Positions 1 through 8,796 of a stretch of DNA of 64,000 nt are shown here, piece after piece. Within the stretch, counting starts at the first letter, position 1. Each line of letters opens with the position of its first letter. Below the pieces are notes generated by a model, which was not told the DNA's origin, did no database searches, and saw nothing but the letters and a program-made list of their open reading frames with translations. The position numbers and the translations under genes are program-made. The stretch is from the NCBI GenBank assembly GCA_018672315.1, contig CP076053.1, positions 248,001 through 312,000 on the forward strand. Reading direction: 5' to 3'. This DNA is from Nocardioidaceae bacterium. Its GTDB lineage: Bacteria; Actinomycetota; Actinomycetes; Propionibacteriales; Nocardioidaceae.

Positions 1-311
1 AGCTTGGCCAGCCGGCCCTCGGAGAGGTCGGGGTGGGTGCGGTAGAGCGTCTCGGTCACGACCACGCCGAGCACGGAGTCCCCGAGGAACTCCAGCCGCT
101 CGTTGGTGGGGAGGTTCCCGTTCTCGTACGCGTAGGACCGGTGCGTCATCGCCAGGTCGAGCAGCGACGGCTCGAGTGTGGGGTCGCCGAGAGCCCCGCG
201 CAGCGCTGCGTACGGCTGCCCGGGGCTCTCCTGACGGACCGGGTCCTCGGTGGTGCTCAGGGTCGGGTCGACCTGCGCGGACAGGTCAGAGGACCTGGCG
301 CTGGGCGCCAC
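1..311 (-). CDS. rnc: Ribonuclease III, N-terminal part (runs off the window)
   Basis: Double-strand-specific endoribonuclease that processes rRNA precursors. Only the N-terminal part is present; the gene continues beyond base 1. The family signature [12 protein letters not shown] is read on the minus strand around 70-104, preceded by an [23 protein letters not shown] stretch typical of the first helices. The start is uncertain. There is no in-frame ATG upstream of the conserved region. The only standard start in reach is GTG at 311, inside the end of rpmF (26-bp overlap) and without a clear Shine-Dalgarno. A CTG at 260 is the alternative. The order DUF177, rpmF, rnc is the usual one in actinobacteria and suggests one transcript. 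Confidence 0.9.
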   Translation of the reverse strand, partial: MAPSARSSDLSAQVDPTLSTTEDPVRQESPGQPYAALRGALGDPTLEPSLLDLAMTHRSYAYENGNLPTNERLEFLGDSVLGVVVTETLYRTHPDLSEGRLAK

Positions 312-471
312 GGGCGCCGTAGTTGCCGCACTCACCGCACGCGCGGTGCGGGAGGTGCTTGGCGTCGCAGGCCGGGTTGGCGCAGGAGACCAGCTGGGGG
401 GCGGAGGCCTTCCACTGCGAGCGACGGTGCCGCGTGTTGCTGCGGGACATCTTCCGCTTCGGGACTGCCAT
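286..471 (-). CDS. rpmF: 50S ribosomal protein L32
   Basis: A 61-residue protein starting [20 protein letters not shown], the conserved L32 N-terminus that contacts 23S rRNA. Four cysteines (C30, C35, C45, C48) form the zinc-ribbon version of L32. The ATG at 471 has a good Shine-Dalgarno (GAAGGAG) just upstream. It lies 89 bp downstream of the DUF177 gene and directly before rnc, the conserved yceD-rpmF-rnc arrangement. Length and sequence match the family and nothing looks broken. Confidence 0.98.
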   Translation of the reverse strand: MAVPKRKMSRSNTRHRRSQWKASAPQLVSCANPACDAKHLPHRACGECGNYGARGAQRQVL

Positions 472-560
472 GGTGTTCTCCTTCGTCGGGCCGGTGGTCC
501 GGCAGTGGTGCGTCTGGTGCGTCTGGTGCGTGTCTGGGGTGGGTGCCGCGCGGGTGCGGC

Positions 561-1127
561 TCAGGAGCCGCCGGTCAGGCGGTCCTTCAGCTCGGCCAGC
601 CCGGCGAGCCTGATGTCGACCGCGTCGCCGTGGTCGTGGTCGGGGTCGTCGGCCAGGCGGGCGCCGCACTCGGCGCACAGCCCTGGGCAGTCGGGCTCGC
701 ACAGCGGTTGGAAGGGTAGCTGCAGCACGACGGTGTCGCGCAGGAGAGGCTCCAGGCTGAGCAGGTCGCCGTCCATCGGGAGGGTGTCGTCGTCGTCCTC
801 GTCGTCACGCCGGTCGTCGCGGTCGTAGACGTAGAGCTCCTGGTAGTCCAGCTCCACGTCGTCGCTGATCTCGGTGACGCAGCGTGCGCACTCACCCTCG
901 AGGTGCACGGCCGCCGAACCGGTGACGAGGACACCCTCCATGACGGCCTCGAGCCGCAGCTGCAGCTCGACCGGTGACCCCTCGGGCACGCCGATGACCT
1001 CGATGCCCAGGTCGGCCGGCGCGGGCACGGTGAGCGTGCGCTCGCGCTGCGTGCCGGGTCGGCGACCGAGCTCGCTGGTGTCGAGCACCAGCGGGTCGCG
1101 GGGGTCGAGCGGAGACGGCGTGGACAT
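561..1127 (-). CDS. DUF177 (YceD-like) metal-binding protein
   Basis: A 188-residue protein of the DUF177/YceD family. Family members co-occur with rpmF and have been linked to 23S rRNA accumulation; the exact biochemical role is not settled. Visible features are a CARC pair in the middle (residues about 80-83), a long acidic stretch rich in Asp/Glu, and a C-terminal cluster [13 protein letters not shown] that looks like a zinc-binding knuckle. It is the first gene of the YceD-L32-RNase III run. The 153 bp between it and the end of coaD (1128-1280) contain GC-rich sequence with no clear gene. Confidence 0.9.
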   Translation of the reverse strand: MSTPSPLDPRDPLVLDTSELGRRPGTQRERTLTVPAPADLGIEVIGVPEGSPVELQLRLEAVMEGVLVTGSAAVHLEGECARCVTEISDDVELDYQELYVYDRDDRRDDEDDDDTLPMDGDLLSLEPLLRDTVVLQLPFQPLCEPDCPGLCAECGARLADDPDHDHGDAVDIRLAGLAELKDRLTGGS

Positions 1128-1280
1128 CTGCCTGTTCGTTCATCGAGGACGGTGGGCGGCGACTTCGCGCCGCGGCGACAGGCTCCGGAGAAGGAGCAGC
1201 AGCGCCGGCGCGATCCGCAACAGGACCACGTTACCGGTCCGGGCCCCGGGCGGGCAAAACGATGGCGGGGCCAACCGATG

Positions 1281-1808
1281 TCAGCCGAGTCGTTGCCGCA
1301 GCACGGTGAGGACCGCCGGCGGCACCAGCTGCGAGACGTCTCCCCCGAGCCCGTGCACCTCCTTGACCAGGCTGGAGGAGACGAACGACAGGTGCGGCGC
1401 GGTCGGGAGCAGCAGCGTGTCGATGCCTGCGACGTGCTGGTTCATGTGGGCCATGCGGGTCTCGACCTCGATGTCGGTGCCGGACCGTACGCCCTTGACC
1501 ACCGCGCGGGCCCCGACGTCGTGGCAGAAGTCGGTCAGCAGGCCGGTGAAGCCCGCCACCTCGACCCGGTCCAGGTGCGCGGTCGTCTCCCGGAGCAGCG
1601 CCAGGCGGCCCTCGTCGTCGAGCAGCCGGCGTCCTTGCGGCTTGTCGGGGTTGACGCCGATGGCCACGACGACGCGGTCGAAGAGTCGGCTCGCCCGCTC
1701 GATGACGTCGAGGTGGCCGAGGTGCACCGGGTCGAAGGACCCCGGACACACCACGGTGCGCGCCGAGGAGTCACCGTCGAGGTCGTCCCGGGGCGAGGTG
1801 ACGCTCAT
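1281..1808 (-). CDS. coaD: Pantetheine-phosphate adenylyltransferase
   Basis: Catalyses transfer of AMP from ATP to 4'-phosphopantetheine, the penultimate step of CoA synthesis. The 175-residue protein has the nucleotidyltransferase motif PGSFDPVHLGH (HLGH at residues 29-32) and a C-terminal SFVSSSLVKE stretch matching the ISSTxxR-type motif region. The ATG at 1808 overlaps the rsmD stop codon by four bases (ATGA), so the two are translationally coupled, an arrangement common to actinobacteria. A longer in-frame version exists but would run into rsmD and lacks conserved sequence. Confidence 0.97.
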   Translation of the reverse strand: MSVTSPRDDLDGDSSARTVVCPGSFDPVHLGHLDVIERASRLFDRVVVAIGVNPDKPQGRRLLDDEGRLALLRETTAHLDRVEVAGFTGLLTDFCHDVGARAVVKGVRSGTDIEVETRMAHMNQHVAGIDTLLLPTAPHLSFVSSSLVKEVHGLGGDVSQLVPPAVLTVLRQRLG

Positions 1809-2389
1809 GGTTCCCACACTGCCAGGTGCAGCGCCGTCTCGCCGTACCGCCGGACCTTCGCCGCGGTGAACCGCTCGGGCCACTGCGGGTCGGCGGAGCG
1901 GCTGGACCGCTCCACGACGACGACGGCCTCGGGTGCCAGGAGTGGCCGGAGCGCCGTGAGGTCGGCGGTCAGCTCGTCCTCCTCCAGCTTGTACGGCGGG
2001 TCGCAGAACACGAGGTCGTAGCCACCCGCGGCCACGACCTCCTCGGGCCGGGCCGCGTCGTCGCAGAGGAACCGTCGGACGCCCATCGGCCTGACGGAGG
2101 CGCTGCCCGGCAGACGCAGCGACCGGACGTTCGCCCGTGCCACCTCGGCTGCCCGTCGGTCCTTCTCCACCAGCGTCGCGGAGGCCGCCCCGCGGGAGAG
2201 GGCCTCGAGCCCGAGGGCGCCGGAGCCGGCGTACAGGTCGAGGACGTGGAGGCCGTCGAAACCCCCGAGACGCGCCTCCAACGATCCGAACAACGACTCG
2301 CGCACCCGGTCCGAGGTGGGGCGGGTGCCCTGCCCGGGGGGCGTACGCAGCGGGCGCCCACCGGCCGTCCCGGCGATGACCCGGGTCAC
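1805..2389 (-). CDS. rsmD: 16S rRNA (guanine(966)-N(2))-methyltransferase
   Basis: SAM-dependent methyltransferase that modifies G966 of 16S rRNA. The 194-residue protein begins VTRVIAGTAGGRPLRTP, has the SAM-binding motif LDLYAGSGALGLEALSRG and the catalytic DPPY motif (FCDPPYKLE). The GTG start at 2389 overlaps the recG stop by four bases (GTGA), and its own stop overlaps coaD by four bases. recG, rsmD and coaD therefore form a tightly coupled operon. Confidence 0.97.
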   Translation of the reverse strand: MTRVIAGTAGGRPLRTPPGQGTRPTSDRVRESLFGSLEARLGGFDGLHVLDLYAGSGALGLEALSRGAASATLVEKDRRAAEVARANVRSLRLPGSASVRPMGVRRFLCDDAARPEEVVAAGGYDLVFCDPPYKLEEDELTADLTALRPLLAPEAVVVVERSSRSADPQWPERFTAAKVRRYGETALHLAVWEP

Positions 2390-4629
2390 GACCGCTCCAC
2401 GTAGTCGGCGACCTGCGCCTCCTCGACGGCCCGCACGTGCGCGGCGAGCACCGGGTGCTCGGTCAGGTGCGGGTCGGCGTCGAGGATGCGCTCGGCGGCG
2501 CGCCGCGCGGCCTTGATCAGGGGTTCGTCGTCGAGCACCTTGAGCAGCCGCAGCGAGGAGGCGCGACCGGACTGGGAGGCGCCGAGCACGTCGCCCTCGC
2601 TGCGCTGGGAGAGGTCGAACCGGGACAGGGCGAAGCCGTCCTCGGTGCGGGCCACCTCGTGGATGCGGGCCAGGGACCGGTTGGTCTCCTCGGTGCCCTC
2701 GGCCCCGGTGACCAGCAGGCAGAGGCCCTGCTGCGAGCCGCGGCCGACGCGGCCGCGGAGCTGGTGCAGCTGCGAGACCCCGAACATGTCGGCGTCGAGC
2801 ACGACCATGACCGTGGCCGCGGCGACGTCGACACCGACCTCGACGACCGTGGTCGCGACGAGCACGTCGATCAGACCCTCGGCGAACGCGCTCATCGTGG
2901 CGTCCTTGTCGGCGGCCGGCATCTGGCCGTGCAGCGGCGCGACGCGCACGTCGGCCAGCTGTCCCGAGGCCAGCTGCGGTGCCCACGTCTCGACCGCAGC
3001 GCCTCCCGGGCCGGTCTCGGCGGAGACGCGGGGGCACACGACGTACGCCTGCTGTCCTGCCGCGACCTCCTCGCGGATGCGCTGCCACGCCCGCTCGAGC
3101 CAGTGGCCGTTGCCCCCCTGCTGCGTCTCGATGACGACCGTCTGGATCGGCTGCCGGCCCGCCGGCAGCTCGGTGAGCGTGGAGACCTCGAGGTCACCGA
3201 AGACCGTCATCGCCAGGGTGCGCGGGATCGGCGTCGCGCTCATCACCAGTGTGTGCGGCGTCGAGTCCGACTTGGTGCCCAACGCCGCGCGCTGCTCGAC
3301 ACCGAAGCGGTGCTGCTCGTCGACGACCACGAGCCCGAGGTCGGCCAGCTGCACCTGCTCACCGAGCAGCGCGTGCGTGCCGACGACCAGACCTGCCTCG
3401 CCCGAGGCCGCTGCCAGCAGCGCCGTGCGGCGTTCCGCGGCCGACAGGGAGCCCGTCAGCAGCACCAGCTGGGTGGCCGCCTCGGCCGCTCCCAGCCGTC
3501 CCCCCTCGGCGAGGTCGCCGAGCATCTGCCGCAACGACCGGGCGTGCTGCTGGGCGAGCACCTCGGTCGGGGCGAGGAGGACGGCCTGTCCTCCCGAGTC
3601 GACGACCTGGAGCATGGCGCGCAGGGCCACGAGGGTCTTGCCGGACCCGACCTCCCCCTGCAGCATGCGGTGCATCGGTGAGGCGGCTGCGAGCTCCTCG
3701 GCGATCTGGGCGCCGACGCGACGCTGTCCCTCGGTGAGCTCGAACGGCAGCCGCGCGTCGAAGGCAGCGAGGATGCCCCCACCCCGGCCGGCGTCCGGAT
3801 GACCGGGGCGCGCCGTCGCCGCGCTGGCCGCCCTGGCCCGCCGGCGTTGCACGAGCAGGGTCTGCGCGGTCAACGCCTCGTCGAAGGCCAGCCGGGCTCG
3901 TGCGGCACGCTGCTGGGGCCAGTCCTCGCTGCGGTGGATCCAGCGCAGCGCCTGGTCGCGACTGACCAGTCCGAGCTCTTCTCGGATCGGCTCCGGCAGC
4001 GGGTCGGGCTCGGGATCGAGCACGTCGAGCGCGAACTTCACGGTGCGGACGAGCTCGGAGTGGTCGATGCCGCCGGCGAGCCGGTAGACCGGACGCAGGT
4101 CGGGGTAGTCGGCACGTTCACGCTCGGCGTCGAGGCCCTCGGAGGTGCCGTCGGCGCCCAGCGGCTCGACCACGGGGTGGGTCAGCTGCCAGGTGTTGTT
4201 GAACTGCTTGACCTTGCCCTGGACGAAGCAGGTCTCGTGCTTGAGCAGGTCCTTGGCGCGCCAGTCGGCCTGGCCCTCGTGCTTGGCGAAGAACGTGACA
4301 CCGAGCCGACCGCCGGAGGCCTCGACGTACGCCTCGACGCGGTAGGCGAGCCCGGGGCCCCGGGGGTTGGAGAAGCTCTTCACCGTGGCCGAGACGACGC
4401 GGCCGACGAACGCGATGAGGTCGCCCTCGCGCAGGTGGTCGAGGTCGGAGACGTCGCCCTTGCGGACGTAGGTGCGGGGGTAGTGGGTCAACAGGTCGCC
4501 GACGGTGCTCCAGTCGTACGCCTTGCGCAGCTTGCGGGCCAGCGTCGCGGCGACCGTGTCCAGGCGCGAGTCCATCGTGACGCCCCTGCTCGTGACGCCC
4601 CTGCCCGCGTCGGCCCGGTCGGCGGTCAT
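2386..4629 (-). CDS. recG: ATP-dependent DNA helicase RecG
   Basis: Branch-migration helicase that remodels stalled forks and Holliday junctions. The protein is about 747 residues. An N-terminal wedge/OB region carries VGDLLTHYPRTYV. Walker A is GEVGSGKT (residues 325-332), the DEQH box is at 437-440, and motif VI is LRGRVGRG. The ATG at 4629 follows the stop of the DAK2 gene by one base. ATG at 4575 (MDSRLDTV) is an equally plausible start that fits the shorter N-terminus of many RecG proteins. Downstream coupling to rsmD supports co-expression. Confidence 0.97.
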   Translation of the reverse strand: MTADRADAGRGVTSRGVTMDSRLDTVAATLARKLRKAYDWSTVGDLLTHYPRTYVRKGDVSDLDHLREGDLIAFVGRVVSATVKSFSNPRGPGLAYRVEAYVEASGGRLGVTFFAKHEGQADWRAKDLLKHETCFVQGKVKQFNNTWQLTHPVVEPLGADGTSEGLDAERERADYPDLRPVYRLAGGIDHSELVRTVKFALDVLDPEPDPLPEPIREELGLVSRDQALRWIHRSEDWPQQRAARARLAFDEALTAQTLLVQRRRARAASAATARPGHPDAGRGGGILAAFDARLPFELTEGQRRVGAQIAEELAAASPMHRMLQGEVGSGKTLVALRAMLQVVDSGGQAVLLAPTEVLAQQHARSLRQMLGDLAEGGRLGAAEAATQLVLLTGSLSAAERRTALLAAASGEAGLVVGTHALLGEQVQLADLGLVVVDEQHRFGVEQRAALGTKSDSTPHTLVMSATPIPRTLAMTVFGDLEVSTLTELPAGRQPIQTVVIETQQGGNGHWLERAWQRIREEVAAGQQAYVVCPRVSAETGPGGAAVETWAPQLASGQLADVRVAPLHGQMPAADKDATMSAFAEGLIDVLVATTVVEVGVDVAAATVMVVLDADMFGVSQLHQLRGRVGRGSQQGLCLLVTGAEGTEETNRSLARIHEVARTEDGFALSRFDLSQRSEGDVLGASQSGRASSLRLLKVLDDEPLIKAARRAAERILDADPHLTEHPVLAAHVRAVEEAQVADYVERS

Positions 4630-4630
4630 C

Positions 4631-6385
4631 TCACTCCACCCCCACCAGCAGCGGGTAGCGCGGCTGCCCGCCCTCGTAGACCGCGACGTCGACGGTCGGG
4701 TGGTGCTGGGCGAGGTGGTCGGCGCAGTGCTGGGCCAGACCCTCTCCCTCGGCGCCCGCGACCAGCGTGACCAGCTCACCGCCGGCGCCGATCAGCCGGT
4801 CGACGACCTCGACGGCGACGGTCTCGATGTGGTCGCCCACCACGGCGAAGTCACCGCCGATGACGCCCAGCGCGTCGCCCGGCTCGCAGGGTCCTGCGGT
4901 GGTCATCGCCTGCCGTGCCGCGACGGTAACGGCGCCGTGGCGTACGGCCCGCGACGCCGCGACCATGGCGACGAGGTCGGCGTCGAAGCCCCGGCCGGGC
5001 TCGTGCACGGCGAGGGCGGCGAGCCCCTGCACCTGCGTACGCGAGGGCACGACGCTGATGCGGACGTCGTGGCTCTCCTCGACCGTGCGGGCGGCGATGT
5101 CCGCCACCCCGACCGTGTCGCTGTCGTTGGGCAGGAGCAGCACCTCGCCGGCGCCGGTGGTCCTGATGGCCTCCACCAGCTCGGCGACCGAGGGGCGACG
5201 GTGCTCGACGGTGCTGACGACGTGCGCCCCGGCCTCGTCGAACAGCGCGGCGAGACCGTCGCCGAAGGCGAAGGCCACCACAGCGCGGGTCGGTGTGCCG
5301 GAGGGCCGGCTCGCGCGATCTGCCCCGTGGGCCACACCGGTGCTCCCGGCGCCGGGGCGGCCGGTGCCGCCGGAGCGTCCTTCGCTCCGCTGCGCGGCGA
5401 GGGCCACCTGCTCGGCGAAGTGCGTGACACGGATGCGTCGGGGCGTGCCTGCAGCGATCCCGGCCTCGATCGCGGCGCCGACGTCATCGACGTGCACGTG
5501 CACGTTCCACAGGCGGTCGCCCCCGACCACGACCAGGGAGTCGCCCAAGGGCGCGAGGGCGCGGCGCAGCGAGGGGATCGCCTCGTCGGCCGCGTCGAGC
5601 AGGTACATCACCTCGTACGCCGGACCGTGGTCACCGAGCCGGTGGCCGTCGGGGTGCTCAGGGGTTCCGGCGTGCTGAGGCACCGGGATCGACCTGGTGC
5701 GCAAACGGTCGGGCGCCTCGGGAGGCCGGCGGCCGGTCACCGTGGTCTCGGCCGCGTCGAGCAGCACGCACAGTCCACGTCCGCCGGCATCGACCACGCC
5801 CGCGCGGGACAGCACCTCCAGCTGCTCGGGCGTACGTTGCAACGCCTGTCGCGCGGCCGCGGCGGTCGCGGCGATGACCTCGGACAGCTCGGCCCCGGAC
5901 GTGGCCGTCTGCCTCGCTGCATCCGCGGCCGCCCGCGCCACGCTCAAGATGGTGCCTTCGACGGGATCGGAGACGGCCTCGTACGCCGCGTCGGCGGCCT
6001 CGACCATGGCCTCCGCGAAGACGTTCGGCGACTCCTGGTCGGCATGACCGCGGGCCACGCGGCGTGCGAAGGCACCCACGAGCTGAGCGGTGATCACCCC
6101 TGAGTTGCCGCGCGCACCGAGCAGTGCACCCCGGCCGAGAGCCTGCAGTGCGCCCCCGACGTCGGGCTCTGCGGAGGTCTGCTCCTCGGCGTGGGCGCGC
6201 AGCGCGTCACGACCCGCTTGGAAGGTGAGGAACATGTTGGTGCCCGTGTCGCCGTCCGGCACCGGATAGATGTTGAGCGCGTCGATCTCCTCGCGGGCGG
6301 CACCGAGATCCGCCACAGCGGCGTCGCAGAACGCCCTGACCGTCCTCAGGGCGAACACCGGTGCGCCGGGCTGTGTCGACACCAT
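4631..6385 (-). CDS. DAK2 domain / YloV-type fatty acid kinase-like protein
   Basis: A 584-residue protein of the YloV family. The N-terminal DAK2 (DhaL-like) domain has ALNIYPVPDGDTGTNMFLT, including the Asp cluster that binds ADP-Mg in dihydroxyacetone kinase L subunits, and GARGNSGVITAQLV. A C-terminal DegV-related region follows (LPNDSDTVGVAD near residue 420). In Firmicutes the homologue FakA phosphorylates fatty acids bound by FakB; whether this protein does so here is inference, since no FakB is adjacent. The ATG at 6385 has a strong AGGGAGG ribosome-binding site. It is the first gene of the recG-rsmD-coaD run and is divergent from rpmB. Confidence 0.88.
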   Translation of the reverse strand: MVSTQPGAPVFALRTVRAFCDAAVADLGAAREEIDALNIYPVPDGDTGTNMFLTFQAGRDALRAHAEEQTSAEPDVGGALQALGRGALLGARGNSGVITAQLVGAFARRVARGHADQESPNVFAEAMVEAADAAYEAVSDPVEGTILSVARAAADAARQTATSGAELSEVIAATAAAARQALQRTPEQLEVLSRAGVVDAGGRGLCVLLDAAETTVTGRRPPEAPDRLRTRSIPVPQHAGTPEHPDGHRLGDHGPAYEVMYLLDAADEAIPSLRRALAPLGDSLVVVGGDRLWNVHVHVDDVGAAIEAGIAAGTPRRIRVTHFAEQVALAAQRSEGRSGGTGRPGAGSTGVAHGADRASRPSGTPTRAVVAFAFGDGLAALFDEAGAHVVSTVEHRRPSVAELVEAIRTTGAGEVLLLPNDSDTVGVADIAARTVEESHDVRISVVPSRTQVQGLAALAVHEPGRGFDADLVAMVAASRAVRHGAVTVAARQAMTTAGPCEPGDALGVIGGDFAVVGDHIETVAVEVVDRLIGAGGELVTLVAGAEGEGLAQHCADHLAQHHPTVDVAVYEGGQPRYPLLVGVE

Positions 6386-6560
6386 GTCCTCCCTGTGCTC
6401 TCGTGGGCTCTCGTGGACCCTCGGACCGTGACGACGCCCCGTGGCCGCGGACGAGGCACGAACGTACCGAACCGCACCGACGCTCACAGGTCGCGCCGAG
6501 CCCGTACGCCGCCCCCGTGTGGAGGACGACCAGGATTCGTGCCGGAGGTGCGGCATCGGT

Positions 6561-6566
6561 TAGTCT
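6561..6566 (+). promoter_or_regulatory. Possible -10 element of the rpmB promoter
   Basis: TAGTCT matches the TAnnnT actinobacterial -10 pattern 79 bases before the rpmB start, inside the 259-bp divergent gap with the DAK2 gene. No convincing -35 hexamer is seen at 17-18 bp, so this is only a candidate. Confidence 0.25.
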
Positions 6567-6644
6567 TGTGCGGTTGCCTGGGCCGTCGTCACCGACGGGT
6601 GCGCCCGGCCCCCTCATCTCGACCTCGATCTCCAGGAGTCCTCC

Positions 6645-6830
6645 ATGGCTGCCGTCTGCGACATCTGCGCCAAGAAGCCCGGCTTCGGCAACAACCGGCC
6701 GTGGTCGCGCAAGATCACGAAGCGCCGCTTCAACCCCAACATCCAGCGTGTGCGCGCCACCGTCAACGGCGCCCCCAAGCGACTCAACGTGTGCACCGGC
6801 TGCCTGAAGTCCGGCAAGGTCACTCGCTGA
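6645..6830 (+). CDS. rpmB: 50S ribosomal protein L28
   Basis: A 61-residue L28 of the zinc-binding (Cys-plus) type. CDIC near the N-terminus and CTGC near the C-terminus supply the four ligands. The core NRPWSRKITKRRFNPNIQRV is typical. The ATG is preceded by CCAGGAGTCC, a good ribosome-binding site. It is transcribed alone, divergent from the DAK2-recG operon, and is followed by a strong hairpin. Zn-type L28 paralogues are often controlled by Zur, but no Zur box was recognised here. Confidence 0.98.
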   Translation: MAAVCDICAKKPGFGNNRPWSRKITKRRFNPNIQRVRATVNGAPKRLNVCTGCLKSGKVTR

Positions 6831-6877
6831 TCGAGTTGCCGGCGCTCTGAGAGCGCGCGACCGCAGCACCACACCTC

Positions 6878-6910
6878 CAGGCCCTCGTCCCCATTCGGGA
6901 CGGGGGCCTG
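6878..6910 (+). terminator. Intrinsic terminator between rpmB and the HNH nuclease gene
   Basis: A 14-bp stem (6878-6891 with 6897-6910, one G-T pair) and a 5-base loop CATTC. It sits between the converging rpmB and DUF222-HNH genes and could serve both directions. There is no long T tract, as is usual in high-GC actinobacteria. Confidence 0.75.
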
Positions 6911-6917
6911 AGCCGTG

Positions 6918-8618
6918 TCACTGCAGGTCTACGTCTGCGAGGTCAGCCGTGCGTCCGACGCGGAACCTCGAGCGCGGGTAGACGTCAGACCGGTGGCTTG
7001 AGTGGGCCGGGTGGCTGGCGGGGCCGAGGTCGTCGATGTCTCCGTCGGGTCCGCGGCGGTAGATCCGGCCGGTGGGTGAGCGCCACTCGTAGGTGGGTGA
7101 CGTGGGTGGTCCGGTGCGCCGGTAGGTCCAGCCGCTGTGGGTCTTGAGGCGGTGGTGGAAGCGGCAGAGCGCGGCGAGGTTGTCGGTGCACGTCTGAGGC
7201 ATGTCGTGCGGGTCGGGGTCCTGGCCGCCGGGGTCCGGTGGTCGCCACCTGTCGATGTGGTCGAGGTCGGCTGCGCGGGCGGGGCGGTGGCAGTGCGGGA
7301 ACACACACGTGCGGTCGCGCAGGATCATCTGCTCGCGGAGCCGGGTCCCGGGGGTGTACCCGGTGCTCGTGCGTTCTTCGTTGAGGTCGAGGACGGGCCG
7401 GATGGTCAGGCGGGTCTGTCCGGCGGTGGGGCCGGTGTCGGTCAGGGCGGCGTGGGCCCAGGCCCGGACGGTCTCGACGTCGACCAGGCGTACGGGGCCG
7501 GACTCGATGGTCGCCAACCCGGCCGCGTGCATGAGCCCGTCTGGGCCAGGGGCGGCACGGGCGCTGTTGCCGGTGAGGGCGGCGGCGGAGAGGTGGACGT
7601 GGAGCACGAGCTCGCGGGTCGCGCGAGTGCGGTGCTCGCGGTCGATGATCCGCTCGGCACCGTCGGTCGGCATCCCTGCGGCATCGGCGTCGCTGGTGTC
7701 GTAGGGGAGGACGAGTTCCCCGCGAGCGAGGACCCCCAGCGCCTGGGCGCGGAGACACCCGTCGCTGGTGTGAGCCGGTGCGGTGGCAGCGAGGCGGGTG
7801 GCGATGAGGTCCAGGGAGGTGTCGAGATCGGCTGCGTCGAGAGCATCGATACGCCCGTCGACCCACGCCAGCCCGGCGAGGTCTTCGGCGGTGGGTGACC
7901 CGGACCGGTTCTGCACCGGAAGCGCGATCCGCACGTGCTGCTGGTTCCGCAGCTTTGCGGCCGCCTCGGACAGTGCGCGGGTCTGTTCGCGCAGACGCTC
8001 GTGCACCGTGGTCGCGTCGGTCAGCGCCAGCGCCTCGAGACCGCCGGCCTCACGGACAAGCTCCGCCTCGGCCTGCTGCACGCGCAGCAGGCCGGTGAGG
8101 GTGCGGTCCACCGCGGGCACCTCGAGCCGGTGCGCCTTGAGAGCGAGCCACCGGTCCGCGGCACCAGCCCGGTCAAGGTCGAGGACGGTGGTGCGGGTGG
8201 CGATGCGGCGGGCCCGCCACAACGGCAACTCCAGCGCTTCGACGCGCACCCAGACCTGGGGAAGACGGTGACGCAGCTCGAGGAGGTCCGAGGCCAGCAC
8301 CCGGGCGGAGTCGGTCGTCGTTCCGAGCGCGGCACCGAGGTCGGCCACACAGAACTCGGCGATCATCGGGGTCCCGGGCCCGCCGAGGAGCAGGGCACGT
8401 TCGCCGTGGAGCGCGCCACCGGTGTCCGGGCCGTGACCGGCCGCATCACGGATCGACTCCGCCGGGTGAGCGTCGAGCCAGGCCAGCACCGCCCGGGCGC
8501 GGGCCACCTCTCCAGCACGAGCTGCCCGGTCACCGGCGCGCACGGCCGCGAGCAGATCGGCGGGCGTGCCCGATCCGCCTGATCCCTCGGCGCTGTCGTG
8601 GGTGCTGGTCACGAGCAT
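6918..8618 (-). CDS. DUF222 / HNH endonuclease (13E12 repeat family)
   Basis: A 566-residue protein with a long helical DUF222 region followed by a C-terminal HNH nuclease motif at about residues 438-490: C438 and C443, the DH pair at 453-454, and C485 with HH at 488-489. These proteins are abundant, often multi-copy, in actinobacteria (13E12 REP family in Mycobacterium); their biological role is not established. ATG at 8618 is chosen; GTG at 8636 is possible. No Shine-Dalgarno is visible. An SOS-type palindrome lies 28 bp upstream of the ATG, so DNA-damage induction is likely. It interrupts the usual rpmB-thiL neighbourhood, which suggests an accessory insertion. Confidence 0.88.
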   Translation of the reverse strand: MLVTSTHDSAEGSGGSGTPADLLAAVRAGDRAARAGEVARARAVLAWLDAHPAESIRDAAGHGPDTGGALHGERALLLGGPGTPMIAEFCVADLGAALGTTTDSARVLASDLLELRHRLPQVWVRVEALELPLWRARRIATRTTVLDLDRAGAADRWLALKAHRLEVPAVDRTLTGLLRVQQAEAELVREAGGLEALALTDATTVHERLREQTRALSEAAAKLRNQQHVRIALPVQNRSGSPTAEDLAGLAWVDGRIDALDAADLDTSLDLIATRLAATAPAHTSDGCLRAQALGVLARGELVLPYDTSDADAAGMPTDGAERIIDREHRTRATRELVLHVHLSAAALTGNSARAAPGPDGLMHAAGLATIESGPVRLVDVETVRAWAHAALTDTGPTAGQTRLTIRPVLDLNEERTSTGYTPGTRLREQMILRDRTCVFPHCHRPARAADLDHIDRWRPPDPGGQDPDPHDMPQTCTDNLAALCRFHHRLKTHSGWTYRRTGPPTSPTYEWRSPTGRIYRRGPDGDIDDLGPASHPAHSSHRSDVYPRSRFRVGRTADLADVDLQ

Positions 8619-8646
8619 GAATCTAGGTGCGACCACCGACAGTTTC

Positions 8647-8662
8647 TCGAACGCGTGTTCGA
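8647..8662 (-). promoter_or_regulatory. LexA (SOS) box upstream of the DUF222-HNH gene
   Basis: TCGAACGCGTGTTCGA matches the actinobacterial/mycobacterial SOS box TCGAAC-N4-GTTCGA, with both six-base arms perfect. It lies 28 bp upstream of the ATG at 8618, a position where LexA would block transcription. Mycobacterial 13E12-family genes are known members of the LexA regulon, which supports the reading. Confidence 0.8.
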
Positions 8663-8699
8663 ATGATGAGACGGGTGTGTGGATCGGTCTCAGAAGTCA

Positions 8700-8784
8700 C
8701 CGGGTCTCGCGGCTCGGCTGGCGCCTCGCACCTCGACCACCGGGTTGCCGGCGCCTCGCTCCCCGACCACCGGGGTCTCGCGCC
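8700..8784. repeat. Two adjacent copies of an interspersed palindromic element
   Basis: The first copy runs from CGGGTCTCGCGGCTCGGCTG to CGACCACCGGG (8701-8744). It has the form GGTCTCG-(GC-rich)-CCTCGACCACC seen as a dispersed intergenic repeat in Nocardioides-type genomes. A second, degraded copy follows (8747-8784), with CGACCACCGG and GGTCTCGC. The ends are inverted relative to each other, so a transcript could fold. No coding sequence is seen in this 178-bp gap. Confidence 0.55.
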
Positions 8785-8796
8785 CTGGGAGCTGCG

